Origin: Defluviitaleaceae bacterium
Lineage (GTDB): Bacteria > Bacillota > Clostridia > Lachnospirales > WRAA01
NCBI GenBank assembly: GCA_009780015.1
Contig: WRAW01000017.1
Span: 1 to 38,124, forward strand
DNA: 38,124 nucleotides
Direction of reading: 5' to 3'
The notes under the pieces: generated by a model
What the model was told of the DNA's origin: nothing
Databases searched by the model: none
What the model saw: only the letters and a program-made list of their open reading frames with translations
Position numbers and translations under genes: made by a program
In this document: positions 15,719 to 23,894 of the stretch, piece by piece
How positions within the stretch are numbered: the stretch's first letter is position 1
Layout of the letters: each line of letters opens with the position of its first letter

Positions 15719-16195
15719 GTGATCCAAGTTGTAAGCTGCGGAGGGGTTGTTATTCACAAGAACAAAATTCTTTGCCTGTATAAGAATCAAAACGGAAGGT
15801 ACATGGGGTGGGTGATGCCTAAGGGTGCTACCGAAGAGGGTGAAACGTACAAGCAGACCGCCATACGCGAAGTCAAGGAGGAAACCGGAGTAAACGCACG
15901 GATTGTGAAGTATATCGGAAAGACCCAATATAACTTCCGAGGCGGCGCAGACGTCATCTATAAAACCGTATATTGGTACTTGATGATTGCCGATTCGTTC
16001 TACTGCAGGCCTCAGGCCGAAGAGCACTTTGCCGACGCAGGCTTTTATAAGCAGCACGAAGCCTACCACCTTCTAAAGTTTCATGACGAAAAACAGATTA
16101 TGAAGCGTGCCTACAATGAATACAACGAGCTTATCCGCAGCAATGAATGGCGAAAAAATAACAGCCTCTTCTTTAGAAAGAGCAATATGAAATAA
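15719..16195 (+). CDS. Nudix hydrolase
   Basis: Hydrolase of nucleoside diphosphates linked to another moiety; 158 residues. A complete Nudix box is present from Gly36 to Val58 (GX5EX7REVKEETGV), preceded by GWVMPKG. The substrate cannot be told, but short Nudix proteins of this kind often act on diadenosine polyphosphates, (d)NTPs or inositol pyrophosphates. The start is GTG 15719 after CGGAGG with seven bases of spacing. It is followed 45 bp later by a small membrane protein gene and then a strong terminator, forming a two-gene transcript. Confidence 0.9.
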   Translation: MIQVVSCGGVVIHKNKILCLYKNQNGRYMGWVMPKGATEEGETYKQTAIREVKEETGVNARIVKYIGKTQYNFRGGADVIYKTVYWYLMIADSFYCRPQAEEHFADAGFYKQHEAYHLLKFHDEKQIMKRAYNEYNELIRSNEWRKNNSLFFRKSNMK

Positions 16196-16240
16196 CTGGC
16201 CGTACAAACCAGGAAACTAAAAACTTAGGAGTGATTGTTA

Positions 16241-16513
16241 ATGAAAAATGTCGCGCTTGCTCCCCTTAACACTATGGTAGAACTCAAAAAAGCCATGCTC
16301 AGCGAACTAAGGGCCAAGCATAACGTAACGCATATCTTGCTTTGCGTGCTTATTTGCATCGCATTTGCGGCGCTTGTCGCCTTTATCGTTATGAAAGTTG
16401 TGCAGAAGATGAACGACGACGAGTACGATCTCTATGAAGATTTCGACGATCTTGACGATCTCGACTTCGACGAACACGACGTCCTCGCTGACGACGGTGA
16501 CTTTGTAAAGTAA
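16241..16513 (+). CDS. small single-pass membrane protein with acidic tail
   Basis: Ninety residues: an N-terminal part of about 30 residues with basic character, one hydrophobic helix at about 31-53 (ILLCVLICIAFAALVAFIVM), then a strongly acidic C-terminal tail with runs of Asp and Glu (DEYDLYEDFDDLDDLDFDEH). No named family is recognised. The ATG follows TTAGGAGTGATTGTTA. Proteins of this design occur in other Clostridia but their role is unknown. It ends just before the terminator at 16518. Confidence 0.8.
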   Translation: MKNVALAPLNTMVELKKAMLSELRAKHNVTHILLCVLICIAFAALVAFIVMKVVQKMNDDEYDLYEDFDDLDDLDFDEHDVLADDGDFVK

Positions 16514-16517
16514 TGTG

Positions 16518-16550
16518 AAAAACGCTGCCACTCAATGGCAGCGTTTTTTT
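16518..16550 (+). terminator. intrinsic terminator
   Basis: Stem AAAAACGCTGCCA/TGGCAGCGTTTTT (13 bp, perfect), loop CTCAA, followed by further T residues. It ends the Nudix/membrane protein transcript. Confidence 0.95.
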
Positions 16551-16571
16551 ATACAATTTTTTTAAAAACAA

Positions 16572-16634
16572 TTGACAATACAGAATTTATAATGTACAAT
16601 AAATGTACATTTATAATACATATAATGTATTATA
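16572..16634 (+). promoter_or_regulatory. promoter with two palindromic operator-like sites
   Basis: TTGACA 16572-16577, 17 bp spacer, TACAAT 16595-16600. A palindrome ATGTAC(N7)GTACAT overlaps the -10 box at about 16592-16610, and a perfect palindrome TATAATACA(N5)TGTATTATA lies at 16612-16634. The layout suggests repressor control of the gene at 16662, perhaps by its own product. Confidence 0.7.
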
Positions 16635-16661
16635 CTCAAATTTTAAAATGGAGTGATGAAA

Positions 16662-17270
16662 ATGTTTGAATTAACCAAGCAGCAGATCGCCAGCCTTGAC
16701 ATACACAAAGGCGATATTACCCACAACAAAAGCCAAGCGGAAAAGGTAGTTAAACGAATATTTGAAGACTTAAAGAAAAATCCTATTAAAAAAGAGGATG
16801 CGAAAGAGCTTGGGGGATACACGGACTTTAGATCTTTGTCAGTGATTGATACAAAAGGGGAGATATCTCTGAAAAGGGCAATGGTACTCGCTCAGATAGC
16901 AAGGTACAATCCCTATTATGTAGTTGGTATGAAAGATTACGATGAAAACTGTAACCATTATACCGAAGAAAATGTAAGGCTTTTCCTTCGTGAATTCAAT
17001 ATGGACTCGGTGTTGGATAAAGTCCCTGCCCAAAAGTCTGATCGAGCCCCTATGCGCGTATCTATTATCACCTCTAACGATTCGTTGAAAAAAATAGCGG
17101 CGGATGCTATTGACAGCGTAGAGCGCGGCGAAGGGTTTCTCAATGCCGACGAGACAACATTTCAACACCTGCTGACTGCTCTTCAATACAAGGTCAATAC
17201 GAACCCAACCGCGGAAACTACTGATGTTTTGCTTCTAATTAAAATTCTGCTCACTTTTTGGATGAAGTAA
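16662..17270 (+). CDS. hypothetical protein, possible XRE-like regulator
   Basis: A 202-residue protein without a firmly recognised family. The segment FRSLSVIDTKGEISLKRAM followed by VLAQIARYNPYYVVGMKD, at about residues 55-90, looks like the end of a helix-turn-helix domain of XRE type, where the last helices often read ...A.vL.vsPyYL.G. The C-terminal half (about 120-200) is predicted helical with no motif I recognise. ATG 16662 has GGAG eight bases upstream; ATG 16656 and GTG 16653 are in frame. It lies alone behind a palindromic promoter region, which fits autoregulation. The function is inferred and weak. Confidence 0.75.
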   Translation: MFELTKQQIASLDIHKGDITHNKSQAEKVVKRIFEDLKKNPIKKEDAKELGGYTDFRSLSVIDTKGEISLKRAMVLAQIARYNPYYVVGMKDYDENCNHYTEENVRLFLREFNMDSVLDKVPAQKSDRAPMRVSIITSNDSLKKIAADAIDSVERGEGFLNADETTFQHLLTALQYKVNTNPTAETTDVLLLIKILLTFWMK

Positions 17271-17304
17271 ATTCTGTATTATATTGCAAGTATTAAACAG
17301 GCTC

Positions 17305-18318
17305 TTAGGGCTTCGCGCGTTCGTATTGTCTGGGCCAGGGCATGTTTGCGTTCAGCGCCGTGGAGGCGTGCAGGGGAAAATTGGGATTACGCAGGAGTTC
17401 GCGGCCTACATACACCATGTCGGCGCGTTTGTTTGTGATGATTTCTTCCATGTGGACGGGTGAAGTCAGCATACCGCCCGCGATTACGGGAAGCCCGGTC
17501 AACTTTGCGATGGTTTCGGCGAATGTGAGCTGATAGCCGGGGTAGGCGGATGGTCTTGCCGGGGTAGTTCCGCCAGAGCTTACGTTAAGGATGTCTATAC
17601 CCTTCTCCTTTACGATATTTATCATGGCTGCCAGGTCTTCCGGGACGTTGCCGCCCTCAATGTAGTCGGAGGCGGAGATACGAACGCAGATTGGGCCATG
17701 GAAGCTCTGCTTCACGGCGTCAATGACGCGGCCAAGAAAACGTACGCGATTTTCGTAGCTGCCGCCGTATTCATCTGTGCGGGTGTTGGTGATGGGGGAC
17801 AGGAAGCTTGCGAGCAGGTAGCCGTGCGCTCCGTGGATTTCTATCATGTCGAAGCCTGCGGCGGCTGCGCGGGCGGCGGCTTGTTTAAAGGCTTCTACCG
17901 TGACGTCTATATGGCCTTGGGTCATTTGAACCGGGGTTTTGTAGATGCTGTCGTATAGGATGGGGGATGGGGCGTAGATTTCAGGGACGGTGGCTTCGCA
18001 CTTTCTGCCGGCGTGACCCAGTTGAATGGCGGCCGCGGAGCCGTAACACTTGATGACGCGCGCTATATGGCTAAGTCCTTCGACTTGGGCGTCGTCATAG
18101 GCTCCCAGGCAGTTATCTGTGATCCTGCCTTCAGGGACAACGCCCGTGGCTTCTACTATTATCAGACCCGTACCGCCTATGGCGCGGGCGGCGTAGTGGT
18201 GGATATGGAAGTCGGATGCGCGGCCCTCTGTGGCGGAATACATGCACATGGGGGGCATGGCTATCCGGTTTTTGATCTCCAGGCTGCCTATTTGAAGTTT
18301 TGAGAACAGGTTTGACAT
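17305..18318 (-). CDS. NADH:flavin oxidoreductase, old yellow enzyme family (YqjM/NamA-like)
   Basis: FMN-dependent ene-reductase of 337 residues, cytoplasmic. The N-terminal motif PPMCMYSA with Cys26 is the mark of the YqjM class, and IEIHGAHGYLLASFLSP holds the substrate-binding His pair. GGMLTSPVHMEEII and RADMVYVGRELLRNPNFP match the C-terminal FMN phosphate site. It reduces activated C=C bonds of electrophiles in vitro for relatives; the natural substrate is not known. The ATG is preceded by GGAGGTGTAAA. It may be transcribed with the SCP2 fusion gene located 104 bp upstream on the same strand. Confidence 0.93.
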   Translation of the reverse strand: MSNLFSKLQIGSLEIKNRIAMPPMCMYSATEGRASDFHIHHYAARAIGGTGLIIVEATGVVPEGRITDNCLGAYDDAQVEGLSHIARVIKCYGSAAAIQLGHAGRKCEATVPEIYAPSPILYDSIYKTPVQMTQGHIDVTVEAFKQAAARAAAAGFDMIEIHGAHGYLLASFLSPITNTRTDEYGGSYENRVRFLGRVIDAVKQSFHGPICVRISASDYIEGGNVPEDLAAMINIVKEKGIDILNVSSGGTTPARPSAYPGYQLTFAETIAKLTGLPVIAGGMLTSPVHMEEIITNKRADMVYVGRELLRNPNFPLHASTALNANMPWPRQYERAKP

Positions 18319-18346
18319 TTTACACCTCCGGGGAGTTTATTAGATA

Positions 18347-18420
18347 TGTCCGGGAACCCTGCGATGCCGGCTTTGCGGTCAATTTTCGCAATGCGCAGGA
18401 TTTGAGAACAGGTTCCGGGC
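18347..18420. repeat. short intergenic repeat and imperfect palindrome
   Basis: TGTCCGGGAACCCTGCGATG at 18347-18366 resembles the segment at 7449. Together with CAGGATTTGAGAACAGGTTCCGGG at the right side it makes an imperfect inverted repeat around TTTGCGG..CGCA. It lies between the SCP2 fusion gene and the old yellow enzyme gene. Confidence 0.45.
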
Positions 18421-18422
18421 TA

Positions 18423-19580
18423 TTATCTTAGTGAGCTTGTGTTGAAGAGCTGCTCGAATTTTGAGAGAAGCACAAAGTTTCCGCGCACTTTCAATTGGCC
18501 TACCATGAACGCTTTTTGCGCGGTCACTTTGCCTTTTACTACCTGCTTCCAGATGTCGCTGTCGGCAAGGATGGTTATGTCGGGGCTGTCGGATTCGCCT
18601 TCCGCGAACTCGCATTCGCTGTTGTTGATGGTAATAAAGCCGGAGAATGCCTCGTCGCCGCTGATATTGAACTGGATCGTCTCCGCGACGCCCGCCGCCA
18701 TCTGGGGTTGAAAGTGATGCGTAAGGCTTTGGGTCAACTGACGGCACGTGGGGAGCCTTGGCGGGGCGGTGGCGTCGTCGTCCAGTTCTTCGGTCATGAC
18801 TCTTGGCAGAACGCTGGGCTTCCTTGTCGACGAGAGCTCGGAAGGCTGGCCCTGGGCGCTTAGCTTGCCGGCGAAAAACTGTGTTATCTCGTTGATGTCG
18901 CGTTCCTGTTCCTCGCGGATACTGTCAATGCCGAGCTTGCGCAGCAACTCGTTTTCCGGTCTTTTACCGGCCTCCGGCTCCGGCAGCAGCCTAAGCTGCG
19001 CACCGCTTGATAGAGCTGAATCTTCGCGTAATTCACCCAGGCTTTCGTCCGGCAGGTAGAACTTGCGGTTCGCTTTTGCGATTCTGTAAAAATCTTCGGT
19101 CTGGCGTTCCAAGTAAGCGCGGACGTCCCCCTCCGGCGGCCTGCCAAGCTGATCCCTTCTCAAAGCGATCTTGACCGAATCGTTTGCTCCGACAAAGTTC
19201 AGCGCCCGCGAATATCCTTCAAGCGACGCCCGTACGCCGCCGCCTCTGTGAGTGAGCACAAGCATACAGTTCTTGCCGCTTAGGCAGTTTTTGTAGGCCG
19301 CGTGCTCAAGATGTTCGGCAAACATCTCGAACGCCGCCCCCTTGCCGATGTTCGAGATGGATGAACCAAGGATAATAGCGTTAGCGCTGTCAATAGATTT
19401 GACAATGTTATCCAGCGCCGCGCTCCTTTCGCCGTCGTAATAGGAAGTCGACATGAGCGCAAGGTTGATTTGTACGACCTCTACGCCAAGCTCCGACAGC
19501 GTCTCGTGGATAACTTGAAGAGCTTGAGCCAGGTTGTTGTCATAGTTTGGCAAGCTCGAGTTCAGTGAAATTATTTTCAT
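18423..19580 (-). CDS. flavodoxin-fold/SCP2 sterol-carrier domain fusion protein
   Basis: Protein of 385 residues. The N-terminal 180 residues look like an NADPH-dependent FMN reductase or flavodoxin-like fold: SLNSSLPNYDNNLAQAL as FMN phosphate loop and ANAIILGSSISNIGKGAAFE as second loop. A linker rich in charged residues (about 180-275) follows, and the C-terminal about 105 residues match an SCP2 lipid-binding domain (FNISGDEAFSGFITINNSEC...KVTAQKAFMVGQLKVRGN). SCP2 domains carry lipids or act in hydrophobic binding. The activity of the fusion is not known. The start has AGAGGTACGT; a good promoter is at 19620-19648. The old yellow enzyme downstream suggests a shared flavin/lipid-related role, which is inference. 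Confidence 0.82.
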   Translation of the reverse strand: MKIISLNSSLPNYDNNLAQALQVIHETLSELGVEVVQINLALMSTSYYDGERSAALDNIVKSIDSANAIILGSSISNIGKGAAFEMFAEHLEHAAYKNCLSGKNCMLVLTHRGGGVRASLEGYSRALNFVGANDSVKIALRRDQLGRPPEGDVRAYLERQTEDFYRIAKANRKFYLPDESLGELREDSALSSGAQLRLLPEPEAGKRPENELLRKLGIDSIREEQERDINEITQFFAGKLSAQGQPSELSSTRKPSVLPRVMTEELDDDATAPPRLPTCRQLTQSLTHHFQPQMAAGVAETIQFNISGDEAFSGFITINNSECEFAEGESDSPDITILADSDIWKQVVKGKVTAQKAFMVGQLKVRGNFVLLSKFEQLFNTSSLR

Positions 19581-19619
19581 ACGTACCTCTTTCGTCGCAA
19601 GAAGTTACTGAATATATCA

Positions 19620-19648
19620 ATTATAATATCCATAAAGCGGATTGACAA
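19620..19648 (-). promoter_or_regulatory. promoter of the SCP2 fusion gene
   Basis: On the - strand: TTGTCA (19648-19643), 17 bp spacer, TATAAT (19625-19620), about 40 bp before the start codon at 19580. Confidence 0.75.
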
Positions 19649-19699
19649 GACATTTGGCAAAATATTGCGCAATACTCCAAAACCCCTTCACTTTTGCTA

Positions 19700-19728
19700 T
19701 TGAACTTCGGGTGCGTTTCTAGTAAAAT
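19700..19728 (+). promoter_or_regulatory. promoter of murG
   Basis: TTGAAC 19700-19705, 17 bp spacer, TAAAAT 19723-19728, leading to ATG 19760. It is divergent from the SCP2 gene promoter. Confidence 0.65.
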
Positions 19729-19759
19729 ACTACTACGAAATACCACCGGGAGCTTTTAC

Positions 19760-20827
19760 ATGCGAAAAACAATTGTCCTGACAGGCGGCGGAACGGCCGG
19801 ACATGTTGTACCCAACCTTGCTCTGCTGGACGCGTTGCACGAAGCCGGATTTGAGGTACACTACATAGGTGCGGCGCACTCAATTGAATCCGAATTGGCT
19901 CGCGACGCCGGACTGACTTTTCATGAAATATCGGCGGGCAAGCTGAGGCGCTCACTCTCCCCGACCAGCATTGTCAGGAATGTGCGCGACCAATTACTCT
20001 TCGCGAAGGGTATACACGACGCGAGGCGTGTAATGGCTGGACTGCGCCCAAGCCTGGTTTTCTCGAAGGGCGGCTATGTCAGCGTGCCCGTGGTTTTCGC
20101 GGCGCGTCTGCTTGACATAAAGTCCATAATACACGAATCGGACATAACGCCGGGTTTGGCAAACAAGCTCTCGTTTCCATTTGTCCAGCGCGTATGCGTC
20201 AGCTTTCCCGAGACATTGGCGCGTGTTCCGAAAAACAAGGGGGTTCTTACGGGTACGCCGCTGCGATCCGAAATATTTCAAGGGAAGAAGTCCACCGGAC
20301 TCGCGCTGGCCGGCTTTACGGATACCAAACCTGTGCTGCTGGTAATCGGCGGTTCGTCGGGCTCCCGGACAATCAACGAAGCCGTGCGCTCTGCGCTGCC
20401 GGTATTGCTTAACGAATTCCAGGTCGCGCACATAGTCGGCAAGGGCAATGCCGTACCCTTGGATCAACCCGGCTACGCCCAGTTTGAATATCTCAAGTCA
20501 GACCTCCCGCATGTACTGGCCGCGGCCGACATAGTAATCTCGCGCGCCGGAGCAAACGCGATACAGGAACTGCTTGCGCTGCACAAGCCGACTCTGCTGA
20601 TACCTCTCGCCAAGGCCTCCCGCGGCGACCAGGTTCAAAATGCCGAATCTTTCGTGCGCCGCGGGTTTGCCGCGGTAATGCCGGAAGAGTCTCTGACTCC
20701 CCAAGATCTTGTCCGGGAGACTTACAAGCTTCACGCCGAGCGCCACGTTTTTATCGAAAAAATGTCTCACGCCAAACAAGCCAACGGAAGAGACGAGATA
20801 ATCAAGCTCATCCTTTCGGCTATATGA
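19760..20827 (+). CDS. murG: UDP-GlcNAc--lipid I N-acetylglucosaminyltransferase MurG
   Basis: Peripheral membrane glycosyltransferase that converts lipid I to lipid II in peptidoglycan synthesis. The 355-residue product shows GGGTAGHVVPNLAL (G-loop 1), FSKGGYVSVP, HESDITPGLANK, GGSSGSRTINE and the C-terminal GANAIQELLALHKPTLLIPL typical of the family. ATG 19760 follows CCGGGAGCTTTTAC; the frame is open further upstream without a ribosome binding site. It stands outside a mur/div cluster here and is followed by a secreted GerMN protein 34 bp later. Confidence 0.95.
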   Translation: MRKTIVLTGGGTAGHVVPNLALLDALHEAGFEVHYIGAAHSIESELARDAGLTFHEISAGKLRRSLSPTSIVRNVRDQLLFAKGIHDARRVMAGLRPSLVFSKGGYVSVPVVFAARLLDIKSIIHESDITPGLANKLSFPFVQRVCVSFPETLARVPKNKGVLTGTPLRSEIFQGKKSTGLALAGFTDTKPVLLVIGGSSGSRTINEAVRSALPVLLNEFQVAHIVGKGNAVPLDQPGYAQFEYLKSDLPHVLAAADIVISRAGANAIQELLALHKPTLLIPLAKASRGDQVQNAESFVRRGFAAVMPEESLTPQDLVRETYKLHAERHVFIEKMSHAKQANGRDEIIKLILSAI

Positions 20828-20861
20828 TAGCGCCCATACGAATGATTGAGAGGAGTCACAT

Positions 20862-21887
20862 ATGAAACGAATGAAAAAACTTCTTCTGACGATACCGGTC
20901 ATGTTAGCTCTGGCAATGCCTGCCTGCGCCGCCCAAGCGGACATAGCAGGCGCGGAAGGTGCGGCGGCTTTCTTTCCGTTAATGCCTGATACTATGATAA
21001 TCTACACGGTAGAAGGTATGGAAAGCCCCGGCACGCGCATGATCTACAATACTTATATCAGCGGAAACCGCGCCCAGCGCATGGTCACAGCCTCGCACTT
21101 TCCGCCGTCGCTTGAGATAATCGAGGCCGGAGAGGAGCAGGTGCGCCTTATCTTCGGCGACCCGTTCCATTACAATATTGAAAACCTGACCCATGTCGCC
21201 CCCTCAATCGACTTTATAATCCTGCAGGGGCCGATAGAAGTCGGGACAAGCTGGAGCAACGGCCCTGAAATATCCCAGATAACCGCCGTAGATGCCCAGG
21301 TCGAGACGCCCGTCGGAACATTTACCGCGATTCAGGTTACTACTACTACGCCGGGGGGCTTTGAAGAGAGATATTATTACGCGGAGGGTGTCGGACTGGT
21401 GAAGTCTGTTCATCCAAACGAGCTGGGAACTTTCGTTGTAACGATGTATGAAATTTTGCGCGGGCCGGCCACACTGCCGCTCTTTGTCCTTTTCCCCAAC
21501 ATTGTGGAAAACACTATAGAAGTTGAACCGCGTCCCCTAAGCGTATTGACCAATACGGATATTGTTCCCTTGCTGGCTCACGAGCTTAGTACGCCGCCGC
21601 CTGCCGCCGCGCCTCTGCTGCCCTACGCCGCCGCCCTGAACTCTATAGAAATACACCGGGCCGAAAACCTGGCGCACGTGGATTTGTCCTCAAGCTTTCG
21701 GGACTGGCAGGACTTTGGCGACGGAACCATGAGCACGGTGTTTATGGCGCTTACCAACACAATAGGGTTGTTCGCGGAAGTTACGCATGTGTCCTATTCA
21801 ATAGATGGCGCGCCGTTTGAATGGGGTCAGATACAGCTTGCTGTCGGCGAAGCTGTGCGCGTACAGGACTTCAGTGAAATCGAATAG
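20862..21887 (+). CDS. secreted protein with C-terminal GerMN domain
   Basis: A 341-residue exported protein. The signal peptide MKRMKKLLLTIPVMLALAMPACA ends near a cysteine, so a lipoprotein is possible although the lipobox is not canonical. Residues of about 40-190 form an unnamed beta-rich domain. A Pro/Ala linker leads to a GerMN-like domain at about 254-330 (HVDLSSSFRD, STVFMALTNTIGLF, VSYSIDGAPFEWG), known from GerM and related sporulation or envelope proteins. It lies between murG and rsmA and probably shares transcription with them. The exact role is unknown. Confidence 0.82.
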   Translation: MKRMKKLLLTIPVMLALAMPACAAQADIAGAEGAAAFFPLMPDTMIIYTVEGMESPGTRMIYNTYISGNRAQRMVTASHFPPSLEIIEAGEEQVRLIFGDPFHYNIENLTHVAPSIDFIILQGPIEVGTSWSNGPEISQITAVDAQVETPVGTFTAIQVTTTTPGGFEERYYYAEGVGLVKSVHPNELGTFVVTMYEILRGPATLPLFVLFPNIVENTIEVEPRPLSVLTNTDIVPLLAHELSTPPPAAAPLLPYAAALNSIEIHRAENLAHVDLSSSFRDWQDFGDGTMSTVFMALTNTIGLFAEVTHVSYSIDGAPFEWGQIQLAVGEAVRVQDFSEIE

Positions 21888-21889
21888 AG

Positions 21890-22765
21890 ATGATGAATAA
21901 TCCGATAGCGTCATATTCCACAACACGCGAGCTGATAAGCGCCCACGATCTGCGTGTCAAGAAGAACCTTGGCCAAAACTTCCTGATTGACCAATTTGTA
22001 CTGGAAAAGATATGCGCCGCGGCGGATGTGTCCGCAAATGAGCTTGTGGTCGAGATCGGGCCGGGTCTTGGCGCGCTGACTCAGGCTCTTTTGGCGCGTT
22101 CCGGGCATGTGATAGCAGTGGAGATAGACCCGCAACTTGCCAGGCTGCTTGAGTCTACACTGTCCGGGCATCAGAACCTTACTGTTATGAATGCCGACGC
22201 CATGACGTGCGACTGGCAGGAAATTGCGCGTGCTCACGGCTATACCTCCTTCAAGGTCGTGGCCAACCTTCCATACTATATCACCACGCCATTGATAATG
22301 TCTCTGCTTGAAGGTTCAGCCCCAGTCAGATCCGTTACAGTCATGATTCAGCGTGAAGTCGCTGACCGTATACTTGCAAAGCCCTCCAGCCGCGATTACG
22401 GTGCGCTTACATTGGGAGTGGCCTACCGCGCGTCAGCCCGGCTGGTGGCAAATGTCCCGCGCAATTGCTTTATTCCGCGCCCGGGCGTTGATTCCGCCGT
22501 AGTTCACTTGGACGTATTCCAACCCCCGCCCGTACAAACCGCCGATGAAAGACTTCTTTTTGGCGTAATAAAAGCCGCCTTCGCACAGCGCCGCAAGACC
22601 CTGGTGAACTGTATCTTCAACATGGAAGGTCCGGCGCTGAGCAAGGAGGCCATTGGAAGCATACTGACCGGATGCGGTCTGGATAAGAATATCCGCGGCG
22701 AAGCCCTCTCTCTTGAAGAATTTGCGCGGCTTGCCTCCGCACTTGCCTCCGCCGTGGGCAATTGA
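21890..22765 (+). CDS. rsmA: 16S rRNA (adenine1518-N6/adenine1519-N6)-dimethyltransferase
   Basis: SAM-dependent enzyme (KsgA/RsmA) that dimethylates two adenines in helix 45 of 16S rRNA. The 291-residue length is usual. Motifs: KKNLGQNFLID near the N-terminus, VVEIGPGLGALT (SAM motif I), VIAVEIDPQLA, and the catalytic VANLPYYITTP (NLPY). It starts two bases after the GerMN gene stop; ATG 21890 and 21893 are both possible, and no clear ribosome binding site is seen, which fits coupled translation. The stop lies next to the start of the following membrane protein gene. Confidence 0.95.
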   Translation: MMNNPIASYSTTRELISAHDLRVKKNLGQNFLIDQFVLEKICAAADVSANELVVEIGPGLGALTQALLARSGHVIAVEIDPQLARLLESTLSGHQNLTVMNADAMTCDWQEIARAHGYTSFKVVANLPYYITTPLIMSLLEGSAPVRSVTVMIQREVADRILAKPSSRDYGALTLGVAYRASARLVANVPRNCFIPRPGVDSAVVHLDVFQPPPVQTADERLLFGVIKAAFAQRRKTLVNCIFNMEGPALSKEAIGSILTGCGLDKNIRGEALSLEEFARLASALASAVGN

Positions 22766-22766
22766 T

Positions 22767-23732
22767 ATGATTAATCCGTCAACGATAGCCCTTGTGCTTA
22801 TGTTATGTTGTATCCCGCTAATCATAATTGATGCGGTACTCAAGTTCAGCGGCAGAAGAGGCTTGGACAAATCCTGGAAGAAAAATCTTGAAGCAGAGAT
22901 CGAGCGGTATGATGAGCAGGCTCTTTGTCATTACCGCGCAAAGATGTCGCTTGCATATAGTTTTTGTGCCATGATTTCATTGCTGGGCGCGGTCTTTTTT
23001 GGGGAGTGGACTTCTGTGCTGGCTCAGCTTCCCCTTCTTTGCGCCGTCATCTTCGACCGAAAATACTTTAGGGATTACGGCAGCGTTTTTGAAAAGCGTC
23101 CCCCGGACGACGAGCGCGACGCCGCGGCGTCCAAGAGGCGCAGCAGGGAACGGAAAGTATGGCTTGGTGTCACGTGTGTCACGGTAACGGCGTTTGCAGC
23201 CATATTCGCCTACGCCGAAAGCGACCCGCGCATAGAAATTGACTACATATCCGAAGCGAACGAGATGGGTCTTATCATCGGAGGCTTGCACGGTACTCGC
23301 GTTCCCATTTCGCGTATAAACGGCGCGGCCCTTTTCGAGGAAAGCTTTGAAGTTCTTTTTGAATCTCCCGGTATGCCGGTCGTAACGGGATTTGGGTTTT
23401 TAGGGAGAAATTATCAGACATTCGGCGCTATGAAAGGCCATTTCTGGCAGGGACTGCTGTATGTGCAGCCAAGACAGTCCCCTACGCTTAGAATCGAATA
23501 CTACCACCCTTTGCCGCCGGGATTTTACCCGGAATTCCTGCTCCATAACATATTCATAAGCTTACACGATGCCGACGCCGTCCGCGAACTGTACGCACGG
23601 CTGACGGGGGAGTTAGAACCTGTGGTCAATACCCGAAATGCTGGCTGGAAGTGGCGATTTTTCGCCAATCTAGGAAGGAGCGACGCCCGGGGCCCCCGCA
23701 AAGCCCGGTTTTGGCTTTGTGGGGTGGACTGA
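22767..23732 (+). CDS. membrane protein with bacterial PH-like domain; C-terminus encoded by repeat
   Basis: A 321-residue protein with hydrophobic helices at about 5-22, 65-80, 83-100 and 132-150, followed by a soluble domain of about 130 residues (VPISRINGAALFEESFEVLFE...SLHDADAVRELYARL) that resembles bacterial PH-type domains of Clostridia. The residues after about 283 (LEPVVNTRNAGWKWRFFANLG...) are translated from the R1 repeat inserted at 23615, so the native C-terminus was replaced and the stop lies inside the repeat. ATG 22767 follows the rsmA stop directly. Function unknown; the fold call is moderate. Confidence 0.78.
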   Translation: MINPSTIALVLMLCCIPLIIIDAVLKFSGRRGLDKSWKKNLEAEIERYDEQALCHYRAKMSLAYSFCAMISLLGAVFFGEWTSVLAQLPLLCAVIFDRKYFRDYGSVFEKRPPDDERDAAASKRRSRERKVWLGVTCVTVTAFAAIFAYAESDPRIEIDYISEANEMGLIIGGLHGTRVPISRINGAALFEESFEVLFESPGMPVVTGFGFLGRNYQTFGAMKGHFWQGLLYVQPRQSPTLRIEYYHPLPPGFYPEFLLHNIFISLHDADAVRELYARLTGELEPVVNTRNAGWKWRFFANLGRSDARGPRKARFWLCGVD

Positions 23733-23877
23733 GCGTACCCATAGTGGTACGCAAGGATGCTGTGTGCCGGTGGCACACGTTTAGCATCCGAAGCGCCAGC
23801 GTAGGCGGAGCGACTGACAAAGAGTAGCGGAAAATCGACCTTCTAGACGGCGTTGAGCGGTATTGACCACAGGTTCT
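23615..23877. repeat. MITE-like repeat, family R1 (263 bp)
   Basis: Terminal inverted repeats AGAACCTGTGGTCAATAC and GTATTGACCACAGGTTCT, both carrying the same GG/CC change compared with other copies, so the two ends have stayed matched. The interior has the outer blocks of the short copy at 3870 plus three central cassettes: CCCCGCAAAGCC..GGGGTGGA, GCGTACC..GGTACGC and GTGTGCCGG..GGCACACG with the AGCATCCGAAGCGCCAGC tail. It overlaps the 3' end of the upstream gene. Confidence 0.88.
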
Positions 23878-23894
23878 TAGATCAATAATAGCGG

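Noticed and set aside
15437-16069. - strand open frame of 210 codons opposite the Nudix gene
   Set aside because: The + strand frame has a complete Nudix box, promoter and ribosome binding site; the reverse frame has none.
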